From: an uncultured Akkermansia sp.
GTDB lineage: Bacteria > Verrucomicrobiota > Verrucomicrobiia > Verrucomicrobiales > Akkermansiaceae
Assembly: GCA_900548895.1 (NCBI GenBank)
Contig: URLZ01000011.1
Span: 1 to 60,230 of the forward strand
Direction: 5' to 3'
Length of the DNA stretch: 60,230 nucleotides
A model generated the notes under the pieces. It saw nothing but the letters and a program-made list of their open reading frames with translations. It searched no databases and was not told the origin of the DNA. The position numbers were made by a program, and so were the translations under genes. Shown piece after piece: positions 37,640 to 46,451 of the stretch. The stretch's first letter is position 1. Every line of letters starts with the position of its first letter.

Positions 37640-38809
37640 TCAGGACGCGGCGGCGGGGCTTGCCGAGCTGCCGGCCGGGGCTGCCGCATTGGGGTTCGCG
37701 CTTGCCTCATCGCCCGAGGCACTGCCGGCTGCGGGGTCCGCGGGGGCGGGGTTTGCTTCGGGCTGTGCGGGGCTTTCCTGCGGCTGCGGCATGCGGCGCT
37801 GAAGCTGCGCGATGGCGACGCCGAGGGCATCGTACATGCGCTTGGTCTCGCTCTTGAGGTCGGGCTTCGAGGCCGCGGCATTGGCCTGCCTCAGGAGTTC
37901 CTGAGCGCGGTGCCAGAAGGCGAGGGCGTTCTGCGGGTTGCCGGTGGCGCTCTCCAGATCGCCGAGTTCGGTGAGCAGGCGGCCGAAGCTGATGGCCATG
38001 GGGGCGTCGAGAACCGAGAGTTTGACGGCGAGCTTGAAGCCGCGCTGGTAGAGGTCGCGGGCTTCGTCGGGCTCATTGGCGCGGCGCAGGCAGTCGCCGA
38101 GGCAGCGGTAGGAGCCGAGCAGGTCGCAGCAGGCGCGGGAGATTTCCGGCGTGATCATGTCGTTGCTCAGGGGGCCGCCGCTCGGCACGGCGCGGTTGAA
38201 GAGCTCTTTGTCGAGCTCGAGGGATTTCTCGTAGCGCTCGCGTGCCTGGGCGAAGTCTCCGGCGCAGTAGTGGCAGGTGCCGATGCCGTTGTGGATGGCG
38301 CTGAGCACCTGCAACCCGGCGGTGCTGGTGCGGCGCGCCTCGGGCAGGGCCATGAAGTCCGCCTCGGCCATGTCGTAATAGGTCTTGGCCTTCGGGTAGG
38401 CGCCCAGATCGCGACACACTTCGCCGATGCGCAGGCCGAGGCGCACGCGCTCGGGGGTGAGTTTACCCTCGCGGAGGACGTCGTAGTAGGCGATCATTTT
38501 GTCGAGCATGTCGCGCACGCACTCGTTGAGCTCGGGGGCGGCAGAGAGGTTGCTCATGACTTTGCCCGCGCCGTAGACCATGAAGTCGAACAGGGCATCG
38601 CGGGCGCTCACGGATGTGGGGAGCGGCTCAGCCTGATCGCCGGCGGGGGTCGGGGCCGGCGCGGCGGCGGGCTTTTCCTCTGCGGCAGCGGGGGTCTTCT
38701 CTGCCTCATCCTCTCCGCCGCAGCTGCTGAGCAGGGCGAGCGCTGCCGCCGCTGTTGCCAGAGCCGCGCTGCGCACGGTGCCGGGATACCATTTCGTTAT
38801 ACGCAACAT
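37640..38809 (-). CDS. TPR-containing lipoprotein
   Basis: A 389-aa protein. The signal sequence ends in lipobox LLSSC (cysteine about residue 30). A Pro/Ala/Glu-rich linker is followed by tetratricopeptide-like helical repeats ([59 protein letters not shown]) and a Pro/Ala/Ser-rich C-terminus. Probably an outer-membrane-anchored protein-interaction scaffold. The ATG at 38809 ([10 protein letters not shown]) is chosen from promoter and signal peptide. Function unknown. Confidence 0.82.
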   Translation of the reverse strand: MLRITKWYPGTVRSAALATAAAALALLSSCGGEDEAEKTPAAAEEKPAAAPAPTPAGDQAEPLPTSVSARDALFDFMVYGAGKVMSNLSAAPELNECVRDMLDKMIAYYDVLREGKLTPERVRLGLRIGEVCRDLGAYPKAKTYYDMAEADFMALPEARRTSTAGLQVLSAIHNGIGTCHYCAGDFAQARERYEKSLELDKELFNRAVPSGGPLSNDMITPEISRACCDLLGSYRCLGDCLRRANEPDEARDLYQRGFKLAVKLSVLDAPMAISFGRLLTELGDLESATGNPQNALAFWHRAQELLRQANAAASKPDLKSETKRMYDALGVAIAQLQRRMPQPQESPAQPEANPAPADPAAGSASGDEASANPNAAAPAGSSASPAAAS

Positions 38810-38818
38810 AGCGCCTTC

Positions 38819-38847
38819 ATTTTGTACCCGATACTCGCGCGCGTCAA
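38819..38847 (-). promoter_or_regulatory. Promoter of the TPR lipoprotein
   Basis: Minus strand: TTGACG (38842-38847), 17-bp spacer, CAAAAT (38819-38824), then 9 nt to the ATG at 38809. Confidence 0.6.
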
Positions 38848-39238
38848 GACATTTCTGTTGTGCGAGAGCTACGATGGGGTGTTGCACCTATTTTTTTCTC
38901 CGCATTTTGTGCGCCTTCGGGAGGCCTTTCACATGGGACAGCCCGGCGGCGTTCGGCGCAGGCGAGGGCTCGGTGAAGGTGAGGACATTCGGGAAGGTCC
39001 ATTCGGGAAGGTCAGCGTGGAAGGCTATGGCGGGGATGCAGTCCGCACTCGGCGGGCCGCACGGCCTCGGCTCAGCCCGTGCTCTGCCGAGGGTTCGGGG
39101 GCTCAGCCGGCAACTCGGACGCGGAGCCTGTTGTCGCTGCTGTCGCTGCGCTCGGCGGAGACGGAGAGTGGGTCGGCCGCCGCGCTCGGCCCGGCTGAGG
39201 CTGAGGAGGCAAAAGTCTGCCGGCGCGCCTCATTTGTC
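38848..39238. other. Spacer between divergent promoters
   Basis: About 390 bp. The long plus-strand frame that runs through here into dapL is only an open GC-rich frame; its residues show no family similarity. No RNA gene noticed. Confidence 0.5.
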
Positions 39239-39267
39239 TTGCCAAACAAGAATCATTCTGGCATCAT
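39239..39267 (+). promoter_or_regulatory. Promoter of dapL
   Basis: TTGCCA (39239-39244), 17-bp spacer, CATCAT (39262-39267), then 7 nt to the ATG at 39275. The -10 is weak; the spacing supports it. Confidence 0.55.
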
Positions 39268-39274
39268 ACGCGCC

Positions 39275-40513
39275 ATGGCACAGATCAATGATCATTTTCT
39301 GAAGCTTCAGGCCGGTTATCTCTTCCCGGAGATCGGCCGTCGCGTCGCGGCTTTTGCGGCGGCGCATCCCGACAAGGCTGCCGATATCATTCGCTGCGGC
39401 ATCGGCGATGTGACGGAGCCCCTGCCCCAAGCGGCGATTGATGCAATGCACAAGGCGGTCGACGATCAGGCGCACCGCGAGACCTTCCACGGCTATGGCC
39501 CGGAGCAGGGCTACGCTTGGCTGCGCGAGGCGATTGCAGAGGTTTCGTACAAGGCGCGCGGGGTGGATGTGGACCCGGATGAGATTTACGTGTCCGATGG
39601 CGCCAAGTGCGACACGGGCAATATTCTGGACATTTTCGGTCACAACAATGTGATTGCGGTGCCGGATCCGGTTTACCCGGTCTATGTGGACACGAACGTG
39701 ATGAACGGCAACACGGGTGCGGCTCGCCCCGATGGTTCATATGAGGGTCTGGTGTATCTGCCCTGCACGCCGGAGAACGATTTTGTGCCCGAGGTGCCGT
39801 CTCAGCGGGTGGATCTGGCCTATCTCTGCTTCCCGAACAATCCGACGGGTGCGGTGGCCAACTATGAGCAGCTGAAGGCTTGGGTGGACTATGCTCTGGC
39901 CAACGATACGATTCTGCTCTATGACGGGGCCTATGAGGCTTTCGTGACGGACGCCGGCATTCCGACGTCGATCTTTGCGATTCCCGGGGCGCGCCGCTGC
40001 GCGATTGAGTTCCGCTCCTTCTCCAAGCAGGGCGGCTTCACGGGGACGCGCTGCGGCTATGTGGTGATTCCGAAGGAGCTCATGGGCAAGGATGCGCAGG
40101 GCAATCCGGTGCAGATCGCCAAGCTCTGGAACCGCCGCCACAGCACGAAGTTCAACGGCGCGAGCTACATTGTGCAGCGCGGCGCTGCGGCGCTGTTCAC
40201 GCCTGAGGGCCAGGCGCAGTGCCGGGCGCTCATCGAGCACTATCTCGGCAATGCCAAGTTGCTCGCGGAGGCTTGCCGCGCGGCGGGTCTGAAGGTCTGG
40301 GGCGGCGCGAACGCTCCCTACGTCTGGGTGCAGACGCCGAACGGCATGGGCAGCTGGGAGTTCTTCGACAAGATGCTGGAGGAGGCGCTGGTGGTGATTA
40401 CGCCCGGCGCCGGCTTCGGTGCGCACGGCGAGGGCTTCTTCCGCATCTCGGCATTCAACAGCCGCGAGAATGTGGAGGAGGTTTGCCGCCGCATCGCCAA
40501 GCTGCTGGCCTGA
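39275..40513 (+). CDS. dapL: LL-diaminopimelate aminotransferase
   Basis: PLP class I aminotransferase that converts tetrahydrodipicolinate directly to LL-diaminopimelate for lysine and peptidoglycan, as in Chlamydiae, Verrucomicrobia, some archaea and plants. The 412-aa protein has [46 protein letters not shown], and the PLP lysine in [17 protein letters not shown]. The ATG at 39275 (MAQINDHF) fits family and promoter. Monocistronic, with a strong terminator. Confidence 0.97.
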   Translation: MAQINDHFLKLQAGYLFPEIGRRVAAFAAAHPDKAADIIRCGIGDVTEPLPQAAIDAMHKAVDDQAHRETFHGYGPEQGYAWLREAIAEVSYKARGVDVDPDEIYVSDGAKCDTGNILDIFGHNNVIAVPDPVYPVYVDTNVMNGNTGAARPDGSYEGLVYLPCTPENDFVPEVPSQRVDLAYLCFPNNPTGAVANYEQLKAWVDYALANDTILLYDGAYEAFVTDAGIPTSIFAIPGARRCAIEFRSFSKQGGFTGTRCGYVVIPKELMGKDAQGNPVQIAKLWNRRHSTKFNGASYIVQRGAAALFTPEGQAQCRALIEHYLGNAKLLAEACRAAGLKVWGGANAPYVWVQTPNGMGSWEFFDKMLEEALVVITPGAGFGAHGEGFFRISAFNSRENVEEVCRRIAKLLA

Positions 40514-40576
40514 GGGCGGGCCCCGATCCGGCCCGTCTGCGCCACGCCGCGCGAAGGGCTTGGCTGAGATTTCAAC

Positions 40577-40611
40577 AAAAAACGCCGTCCGGTTTCGGAC
40601 GGCGTTTTTTT
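40577..40611. terminator. Bidirectional terminator between dapL and galM
   Basis: CGCCGTCCG (40583-40591), loop GTTT, CGGACGGCG (40596-40604), with six A before and seven T after, so it works for the convergent genes on both strands. Confidence 0.94.
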
Positions 40612-40744
40612 CGTTGTTGTATTCCCGCAGTTTCGATCCGGGGAGGACTCGCGCAGCGTGTTGCCGCACATCGGGGTTCGACTCGCTTCGCTCGTGGCGG
40701 CGCCGCTTGGGCGGGCCGCCGTCGAAGGCGAGGGGGAACGGGGC

Positions 40745-41692
40745 TCAGTCGATCTGCCAGCAGATGCGGCGGCGGTAGGTTTCGCTGGGGCGCAGCTCGA
40801 TGCTCGGGAAGTTGGCGTGGTGGGGCGAGTCCGGGTAGTTCTGGGCCTCCAGAGCGACGCCGCCACGCTTGAGGGGGAGGTAGTCGCCGGTGTAGACCTG
40901 AAGGCCGGGGGCGTTTGTGGAGACGCGCAGGCGGCGCTCGCCGCAGGTGAGCACGGCGGCTTCGCGCAGCTCTCCGCCGTTGTTGAGCACGTAGTTGTCG
41001 TCATAGCCGCCGGCGATGGCGCTCGGCGCGTTGCGCTCGCCGAGCTGGGCGGGTCGGCGCAGGTCGTAGAGCGTGCCCTCGACGGGCTCGATGCTGCCGG
41101 TGGGGATGTTGCTCACCATGGGGGTGTAGGCGTCGGCCGCGACGCTGAGGAGGTGCCCGTCGATTGTCCCCTGCCCCGCAAGATTCCAGTAGGCGTGGTT
41201 CGTGAGGTTGAGCAGGGTGGGGGCGTCGGTGTCGGCCTCGAGATCGAGGCTGAGGCCCTGCTCGCCGAGGCTGTAGACGGCGCGCACGCGCACGGTGCCG
41301 GGGTAGCCCTCTTCTCCGTCGGGGGAGAGGAGGGTGAGCACGAGGCGGCTCTCGTCGGCCTGCTCGACGCTCCAGATGCGGGCGTTGAAGCCGATGGTGC
41401 CGCCGTGCAGGTGGTTCGGGCCGTTGTTGACGGCGAGTTGATAGCGGCGACCGTCGAGCTCAAAGCTGCCGCCGGCGATGCGGTTGGCGACGCGCCCGCA
41501 GACGGCGCCGCAGTAACAGTCGTCCGCCAGCAGCTCTTCCGGGCTTTTCGGCCCGTAGAGCAGGTCGACGCCGTCGCGCACGACGCGCAGCAGGCGGGCA
41601 CCGTAGTTGGTGATCTGCACGGTGAGGTCTCCTCGGCTGAGGGTGAAGAGCTCAAAGTCGAGGCCGTCGGGGGTGGTTCCGTATATCGTCAT
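40745..41692 (-). CDS. galM: Aldose 1-epimerase (galactose mutarotase)
   Basis: Interconverts alpha and beta anomers of galactose or glucose. The 315-aa protein has NYGARLLRV, GRVANRIAGG, NGPNHLHGG (catalytic His region), NLTNHAYWNLAG (second His) and the late Glu in VALEAQNYPDSPHH. Complete. No galK or galT is nearby. No clear promoter or Shine-Dalgarno sequence precedes it. Confidence 0.95.
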   Translation of the reverse strand: MTIYGTTPDGLDFELFTLSRGDLTVQITNYGARLLRVVRDGVDLLYGPKSPEELLADDCYCGAVCGRVANRIAGGSFELDGRRYQLAVNNGPNHLHGGTIGFNARIWSVEQADESRLVLTLLSPDGEEGYPGTVRVRAVYSLGEQGLSLDLEADTDAPTLLNLTNHAYWNLAGQGTIDGHLLSVAADAYTPMVSNIPTGSIEPVEGTLYDLRRPAQLGERNAPSAIAGGYDDNYVLNNGGELREAAVLTCGERRLRVSTNAPGLQVYTGDYLPLKRGGVALEAQNYPDSPHHANFPSIELRPSETYRRRICWQID

Positions 41693-41939
41693 GATAAAGG
41701 GGGAAAGAGGTTGCGCCGGGTGCCACGCGGTTGACGTGCAGCAGCGCGGCGTGAGGAAGGCGTGCAGGTGTCCGCGCGAGCGTGGGGCCGGACAAGCGCT
41801 TGTCAGGGGCTCAGGGGGGACTCAGAGATAAATCAGGGGGAGGGGGTGTCCGAGACGAGCCGAGGGCATGCGGAGGCGGGAGGGTCGGGAGGCGTAGGGG
41901 AGCGGCGTACGCTCAAGCAACTCTGAGTCTCACCGATCT

Positions 41940-42383
41940 TCAATAGCCGCCGGGCATGTTGCGCTCCCACGAGGTAACTCGGCCGTCGACGAAGCGCACG
42001 GCGCCGATGACGCGGCGGCGGTACACCCAGTCATCCCAGCAGACGGGGCCGCCGAAGGGGTAGTCGTAGTAATAGATGCGCGGGACGGTGCCGACGGGCA
42101 CAAGGCCGCTGTAGATCCAGACTTCCTCGCGCACGCCTTTGTCATTGACGCTTTCGCTCTTGCCCGAGGGTGCGCCCATGACGAGGTAGACGGCCTCAGG
42201 GCTCATGCCGATTTCGAGCTGCCCGCGCTCAACGGCCTTTTGCTGGGCGGGAGGCAGAGCTTGATACATGGCGGGGTTCTCGCGGATGCGGTCGGCCGGC
42301 GACACACCGGAGCAGGCCGGCAGCAGCAGGGCGGCAGCCGCAAGGGACAGGAAGACAGGGCAGAATCGGGATAAGGCTTTCAC
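41940..42383 (-). CDS. Lipoprotein, SmpA/OmlA-like
   Basis: A 147-aa protein. With a GTG start at 42383 it begins MKALSRFCPVFLSLAAAALL and has lipobox LLPAC. The mature part has the BamE-like pattern GQLEIGMSPEAVYLVMGAPSG and a tyrosine-rich strand (RIYYYDYPFGG). BamE/SmpA proteins assist outer-membrane protein assembly, but the similarity is short. The only other in-frame start is a TTG at 42422, which overlaps the -35 element, so I use GTG. It is divergent from the next gene with overlapping promoters. Confidence 0.78.
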   Translation of the reverse strand: MKALSRFCPVFLSLAAAALLLPACSGVSPADRIRENPAMYQALPPAQQKAVERGQLEIGMSPEAVYLVMGAPSGKSESVNDKGVREEVWIYSGLVPVGTVPRIYYYDYPFGGPVCWDDWVYRRRVIGAVRFVDGRVTSWERNMPGGY

Positions 42384-42393
42384 TTCACCACTC

Positions 42394-42422
42394 AACTTAC
42401 CACTGAATTTATGTCTTGCCAA
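42394..42422 (-). promoter_or_regulatory. Promoter of the SmpA-like lipoprotein
   Basis: Minus strand: TTGGCA (42417-42422), 17-bp spacer, TAAGTT (42394-42399), then 10 nt to the GTG. Its -35 overlaps the -35 of the divergent gene by five bases. Confidence 0.6.
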
Positions 42423-42444
42423 GCAAAAAAAATCATGCTAGAGT
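42416..42444 (+). promoter_or_regulatory. Promoter of the 254-aa exported protein
   Basis: TTGCCA (42416-42421), 17-bp spacer, TAGAGT (42439-42444). If correct, transcription starts near 42451, seven nt before the ATG. Confidence 0.6.
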
Positions 42445-42457
42445 GGAGGCCACATCT

Positions 42458-43222
42458 ATGAAGGCGCTTACGTTTTTATATGCGATGGTTGTTGCTCCTG
42501 CGGTGCTGACCTGTCAGGCCGCTGCGCAGGATTCCCCCGGGACGCTCTCGGAGTATCTCCCCTGCGACGGGACTTTTCTGAAGGGCAATGCCGTTCGTGC
42601 CGTGGTGGACGACTCTTTTGTGGCGGAGCAGAGGAAGGTTGCCGAGAAAATTCAGGCTCTGAGCGATGAGAAGAAGGCGGCCATTGCAGCCAAGGTTGAT
42701 CCGAACTCGGCGCTGGAGTACGATGCGGATCTCTGGGCGGATCGCAAGGCCTATGACACCTATCTCTCGGCCTGGAAGAAGCTGCGTGTGGTTGCGCTCA
42801 ATGAGGTGGTGCTGAGTGTGAAGTCCGACGAGGAGGGGCACATGAATGTGCTCACGCTCACGAAGATGCAGGAGAATCAGCACCTGCCGCTGACGCTTTC
42901 CGCTCTCTATTATGACCCCGCGTCCAACAGCTGGGTGTCGAACAACGGGGTGCTCAAGCCCTCGGTCTATGTGTCCGGCGATCTCTTCGCCTTCGGCAAG
43001 CAGAGCGGCACGGAGTGGAAGCTGGAGAAGGATGATTTGATTTCGAAGGTGACGGAGGTGGTGCGCGTGACGCGCTCGGCCGACAACAAGTTCATCTACG
43101 TGCTCTACGCGTTCGCGGAGATTATTCCGAGTTCGCGCTCGGTGGTGGCGCAGACGGCCTACATCCTCCGTTTCCCCGTGGTGACTCCCTCGGCCTCGGT
43201 GAGCAAGCCAGGGCAGAAGTGA
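42458..43222 (+). CDS. Exported protein of unknown function, 254 aa
   Basis: A signal peptide MKALTFLYAMVVAPAVLTCQ with cleavage likely after AAAQ. The mature part has EQRKVAEKIQALSDEKKAA (helical), LNEVVLSVKSDEEGHMNVLTL, and beta-rich segments. Not recognised. The ATG at 42458 is chosen for the signal peptide; a GGAGG lies 8 nt upstream, but it would fall before the predicted transcription start. Followed by a terminator. Confidence 0.8.
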   Translation: MKALTFLYAMVVAPAVLTCQAAAQDSPGTLSEYLPCDGTFLKGNAVRAVVDDSFVAEQRKVAEKIQALSDEKKAAIAAKVDPNSALEYDADLWADRKAYDTYLSAWKKLRVVALNEVVLSVKSDEEGHMNVLTLTKMQENQHLPLTLSALYYDPASNSWVSNNGVLKPSVYVSGDLFAFGKQSGTEWKLEKDDLISKVTEVVRVTRSADNKFIYVLYAFAEIIPSSRSVVAQTAYILRFPVVTPSASVSKPGQK

Positions 43223-43244
43223 GGGCCTGTGTATTCGCTTGGCG

Positions 43245-43283
43245 GCGGGAGTCGTTCTGACCCGACTCCCGCTGCGCTTTTTT
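43245..43283 (+). terminator. Terminator of the 254-aa exported protein gene
   Basis: 10-bp arms GCGGGAGTCG (43245-43254) and CGACTCCCGC (43263-43272), loop of 8, then TGCGCTTTTTT. It ends 10 nt before rsmD. Confidence 0.8.
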
Positions 43284-43293
43284 CGTCTCTGTT

Positions 43294-43857
43294 ATGCGCA
43301 TTATTGCCGGTGCAGCCAAGGGCATGCCCATCAAGGTTCCCCGCGGCGAGGTCCGCCCGACGCAGGATCGCGTCCGCGAGGCTCTGTTCAACATTATCGG
43401 CCCGCTGATCGACGGGGCCTCGGTGCTGGATCTGTACTGCGGCTCAGGCTCGGTGGGCATTGAGGCGCTCAGCCGCGGGGCGGCGCGCGTGCGCATGGTG
43501 GATGCCTCGCGGGCGAGCTGTGCGGCGGCGCGCGAGAATCTGGAGCGCTCGCGGCTCTCCGGCGGCTCGGTGGTGCAGAGCGACTGCCTCGATTTCGTGC
43601 GGCGCGACGGCGGAGCCTACGATTTCATTTTTGCGGATCCTCCCTACTGCAAGGCGATCGGCGATCGCGATATGATTGCGGAGCTGATGACGGATCGCCT
43701 GGCGGAGCTGCTGCGCCCGGGCGGCTACTTCATTGCGGAGGCGCAGCTGGGCTACGGGGTGGGCGATGCCCGCAGCCGCGAGTTCCCGGGGTGGGTTCTG
43801 GCTGATGAGCGCCGCTACGGCAAAAACACGATTCTCTTTTATCGCACCGAGGCATGA
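43294..43857 (+). CDS. rsmD: 16S rRNA (guanine966-N2)-methyltransferase
   Basis: A 187-aa SAM methyltransferase. MRIIAGAAKGMPIKVP is the family N-terminus, VLDLYCGSGSVGIEALSRGA is the SAM motif, and FADPPYC is the catalytic (D/N)PPY motif. Complete. Its stop overlaps the waaA start (ATGA, 43854-43857). Confidence 0.94.
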   Translation: MRIIAGAAKGMPIKVPRGEVRPTQDRVREALFNIIGPLIDGASVLDLYCGSGSVGIEALSRGAARVRMVDASRASCAAARENLERSRLSGGSVVQSDCLDFVRRDGGAYDFIFADPPYCKAIGDRDMIAELMTDRLAELLRPGGYFIAEAQLGYGVGDARSREFPGWVLADERRYGKNTILFYRTEA

Positions 43858-45128
43858 GGCGCTTTGTTTTTCTGCTGCTCTACAATCTGCTGCTGCCGGT
43901 TTTCCTGCTGCTTTCGCTGCCGGGCTATCTCATCAAGATGAAGCGGCGCGGCGGCTTCGGGACGGGGCTGGCGGAGCGCTTCGGCCTCTACCGCCGCCGG
44001 GCGTCGGAGGAGCCGAAGGGCGGGCTTTACATCCATGCGGTGTCGGTGGGCGAGGCCTTCATCGGCCTGAAGTTCGCGCGCGAGTGGGTCAAGCGCCACG
44101 GGGAGCCCGTGGTGCTGGCGACGGCGACGGCGACGGGCCATCAGGTGGTGCGAAACGCGGGCATTCCGGGTCTGCGGGCGCTGTATGCGCCGCTGGATGT
44201 CATTGGGCTTTCGGGGCGCTGCCTGAGGCGCTTTGAGCCTCGGGCGGTGGTGCTGATTGAGGCGGAGCTCTGGCCGAATTTTGCGGAGGCCTGCCACCGC
44301 CGCGGGGTGCCGATGCTGATGCTCAACGCGCGCTTGTCGCCGCGCAGTGAGCGGCGCTACCGCAAGGTGCGCGCGGTGACGTCCCTGCTCTTCTCACGCC
44401 TCCGTGCGTTGGGGGCGCAGAACGAGCGCGACCGCGGGCGCTTTGAGGGCATCGGGGTGCGCCCGGAGATTATTGAGGTGACGGGCAGTATCAAGTTTGA
44501 TGTGCTGGGGGATGCCCCGGGAGAGCCGCGGGCGGAGTTTCGCGAGCTGCTGAGCCGCCTCAGCGGTGGGCGCCCGGTGGTGCTGGCGGCTTCGACGCAC
44601 GCGGGCGAGGAGGTGCTGGTGGCGCGCGCGGCGCGCGATGCAGGGGCTTTCCCTCTGATTGTGCCGCGCCATGCGGAGCGCCGCGAGGAGGTGGTGCGCG
44701 ATCTGCGCGAGGCGGGCTTTGAGCCCCTGCTGCGCACGGAGGGACGCCTGCCGGAGCAGATCAGCGATGCGCTGTGCTACGTGGCGGATACGACGGGCGA
44801 GCTGCGAGAATGGACAGCGCTGGCGGATGTGGCTGTGATCGGCAAGAGTTTTCTCGCCCGCGGCGGCCAGAACCCCGTGGAGGCGATCGCGGCCCGCGTG
44901 CCGGTGATTACGGGGCCCGATATGACGAATTTTGCGGATCTCGTGGCGATGTTGCTCGAGGCCGACGGGATTCTCCGCTGTGAGGCGGCAGAGCTGCCGG
45001 AGATGATCCGGCGCGCGCTGGCCGACCCGGAGGGGACGCGCGAACGCTGCGAGCGCGCGCTCAAGGCTCTGCGTGTGCACGCCGGCGCGACGCGGCGCAG
45101 CGTGGAGCTCGTGGAGCGCTTTTATTGA
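43854..45128 (+). CDS. waaA: 3-Deoxy-D-manno-octulosonic acid transferase
   Basis: Transfers KDO to lipid A in LPS synthesis at the inner membrane. The 424-aa GT30 enzyme has an N-terminal membrane anchor (FVFLLLYNLLLPVFLLLSLPG), IHAVSVGEAFIGLKFA, the catalytic E in LIEAELWPNF, NARLSPRSERRYRK and a late GGQNPVEAIA motif. It shows the organism makes LPS. Translation is coupled to rsmD. Confidence 0.94.
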   Translation: MRRFVFLLLYNLLLPVFLLLSLPGYLIKMKRRGGFGTGLAERFGLYRRRASEEPKGGLYIHAVSVGEAFIGLKFAREWVKRHGEPVVLATATATGHQVVRNAGIPGLRALYAPLDVIGLSGRCLRRFEPRAVVLIEAELWPNFAEACHRRGVPMLMLNARLSPRSERRYRKVRAVTSLLFSRLRALGAQNERDRGRFEGIGVRPEIIEVTGSIKFDVLGDAPGEPRAEFRELLSRLSGGRPVVLAASTHAGEEVLVARAARDAGAFPLIVPRHAERREEVVRDLREAGFEPLLRTEGRLPEQISDALCYVADTTGELREWTALADVAVIGKSFLARGGQNPVEAIAARVPVITGPDMTNFADLVAMLLEADGILRCEAAELPEMIRRALADPEGTRERCERALKALRVHAGATRRSVELVERFY

Positions 45129-45557
45129 GGCTCGCGGGCTGTGCGGCGTGTGCCCGGAGAGGGCTGCGGCCTGCGTGACAACGATTGTATGGCGCCGATT
45201 GTACGGCGAGCCATGCACAACGTCGCTTGCGTGACGTCTCTTGTGCGAGTCCTCGTGTCCGACGACTCTCATGCGCCGGCGTTTGCACACCGGCGGCTGT
45301 TTCCCTGAGGTCGCTTGAGCGTGAGTTCGGAGAGCGCCGGCGAGCGGAGTCATACACGGAGGCCTTGCGCCGCCCTCGGACAGACGGAGGCGGCGCGGCT
45401 CATGCGGGTCCCTTCAAGGGGGAGTGGTTGAGCCCGGTCGCTTCCGCCTTCACCCTTCCCCCGCTGAGCCCCGGCTCTTCGGGCTTCAGCGCCGTGGTTC
45501 CCTGCTCTTCGGTTCCCCGCTCTTCGGGCTCCCTTCTCTTCGGGCTCCCCGCAGTTT
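45129..45557. other. Spacer with degenerate CTCTTCGG repeats
   Basis: About 430 bp between convergent waaA and gluQRS. Between about 45474 and 45555 the motif CTCTTCGG occurs four times; the last three copies are 15-16 bp apart. No gene or terminator with a T-tract was found. Confidence 0.5.
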
Positions 45558-46433
45558 TCAAAGTCGCCAGATGCCGCCCTGCTCCAGCGCGCGGCGGAGG
45601 GAGGCCTCGATATCGCTCGGGCTGTAGCCGGCTTCGCGCAGGGAGGCGATGGAGCGCGCGCCGTCGCGCTTGGCGAGGCGCTTGCCTTCGTTGTCGCGCA
45701 GCAGGGCATGGTGCAGGTAGAGGGGAACGGGCAGGCCGAGCACGCCCTGAAGGGCGCGGTGAATGTGCGTGGCCTCAAAGAGGTCTTCCCCGCGCGTCAC
45801 GAGGGTGACGCCCTGCGCGGCGTCATCGAGCACGACGGCGAGGTGGTAGCTGGAGGGGAAGTCTTTGCGCCCGAGGACGACGTCGCCGCAGAGGGTCGGC
45901 ACGCAGCGCTGCGTGCCGCGGCGCAGGTCGTGCCAGAAGGGGCAGCCGATGAGATCCTGCACGCGCTGCATGTTGAGCCTCCAGCTGTGCGGCTCCCCGG
46001 CTGCCAGGCGCTCCTCGACGAGCTCCGGCGGCAGATTCCGGCAGGTGCCCGGGTAGATGTCCCCCAAGGTGGCGTGGGGAGCGCGCCCCAGTTCCCGGAG
46101 CTGCGCGCGGATGGCGCCGCGGGTGCAGAAGCAAGGGTAGATCAGGCCCTGAGCGCGCAGGCGGTGCAGCGTGGCCTCATAGAGGCCGAAGCGGCGGCTC
46201 TGCACCATGACGTCGCCGTCGAAGTGCAGCCCCAGCCACTCGAGGTCCTGCTGCATGAGCGCCAGCCAGCGGGGGTCCTGTGCCCGCGGGTCGATATCCT
46301 CGATGCGCAGCACGCAGCGCCCGCCGTGAAGGTCAGCCAAGTGGCGCGCCGACAGCGCGGCGAGCAGGTGGCCGACGTGCATCGGGCCGCTCGGGGACGG
46401 GGCAAAGCGCGTGATGACGGGGTGGCGCAGCAT
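45558..46433 (-). CDS. gluQ: Glutamyl-Q tRNA(Asp) synthetase
   Basis: Class I synthetase-like enzyme that glutamylates queuosine-34 of tRNA-Asp; it lacks an anticodon-binding domain. The 291-aa protein has TRFAPSPSGPMHVGHL (HIGH region), the zinc ligands in YPCFCTRGAI and YPGTCRN, RIEDIDPR, TRGEDLFEATHIH, and KRLAKRDGA in place of KMSKS. It is the last gene of a minus-strand run, 18 nt after the 635-aa gene. Confidence 0.93.
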   Translation of the reverse strand: MLRHPVITRFAPSPSGPMHVGHLLAALSARHLADLHGGRCVLRIEDIDPRAQDPRWLALMQQDLEWLGLHFDGDVMVQSRRFGLYEATLHRLRAQGLIYPCFCTRGAIRAQLRELGRAPHATLGDIYPGTCRNLPPELVEERLAAGEPHSWRLNMQRVQDLIGCPFWHDLRRGTQRCVPTLCGDVVLGRKDFPSSYHLAVVLDDAAQGVTLVTRGEDLFEATHIHRALQGVLGLPVPLYLHHALLRDNEGKRLAKRDGARSIASLREAGYSPSDIEASLRRALEQGGIWRL

Positions 46434-46451
46434 GGGCCGAGCAGAGGCGCG

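Noticed and set aside
37280..39274. A long upstream extension of dapL
   Set aside because: The frame stays open for 2 kb by composition, but the residues are unrelated to DapL and overlap nspC and the TPR lipoprotein. The promoter sits just before 39275.
42445..42449. GGAGG as the Shine-Dalgarno site of the 254-aa protein
   Set aside because: It lies between the -10 and the predicted transcription start, so it would not be in the mRNA if the promoter call is right. Kept as uncertain.
45474..45555. A CRISPR array made of CTCTTCGG repeats
   Set aside because: Repeats are 8 bp, degenerate and only 15-16 bp apart, with no spacers of normal length and no cas genes.
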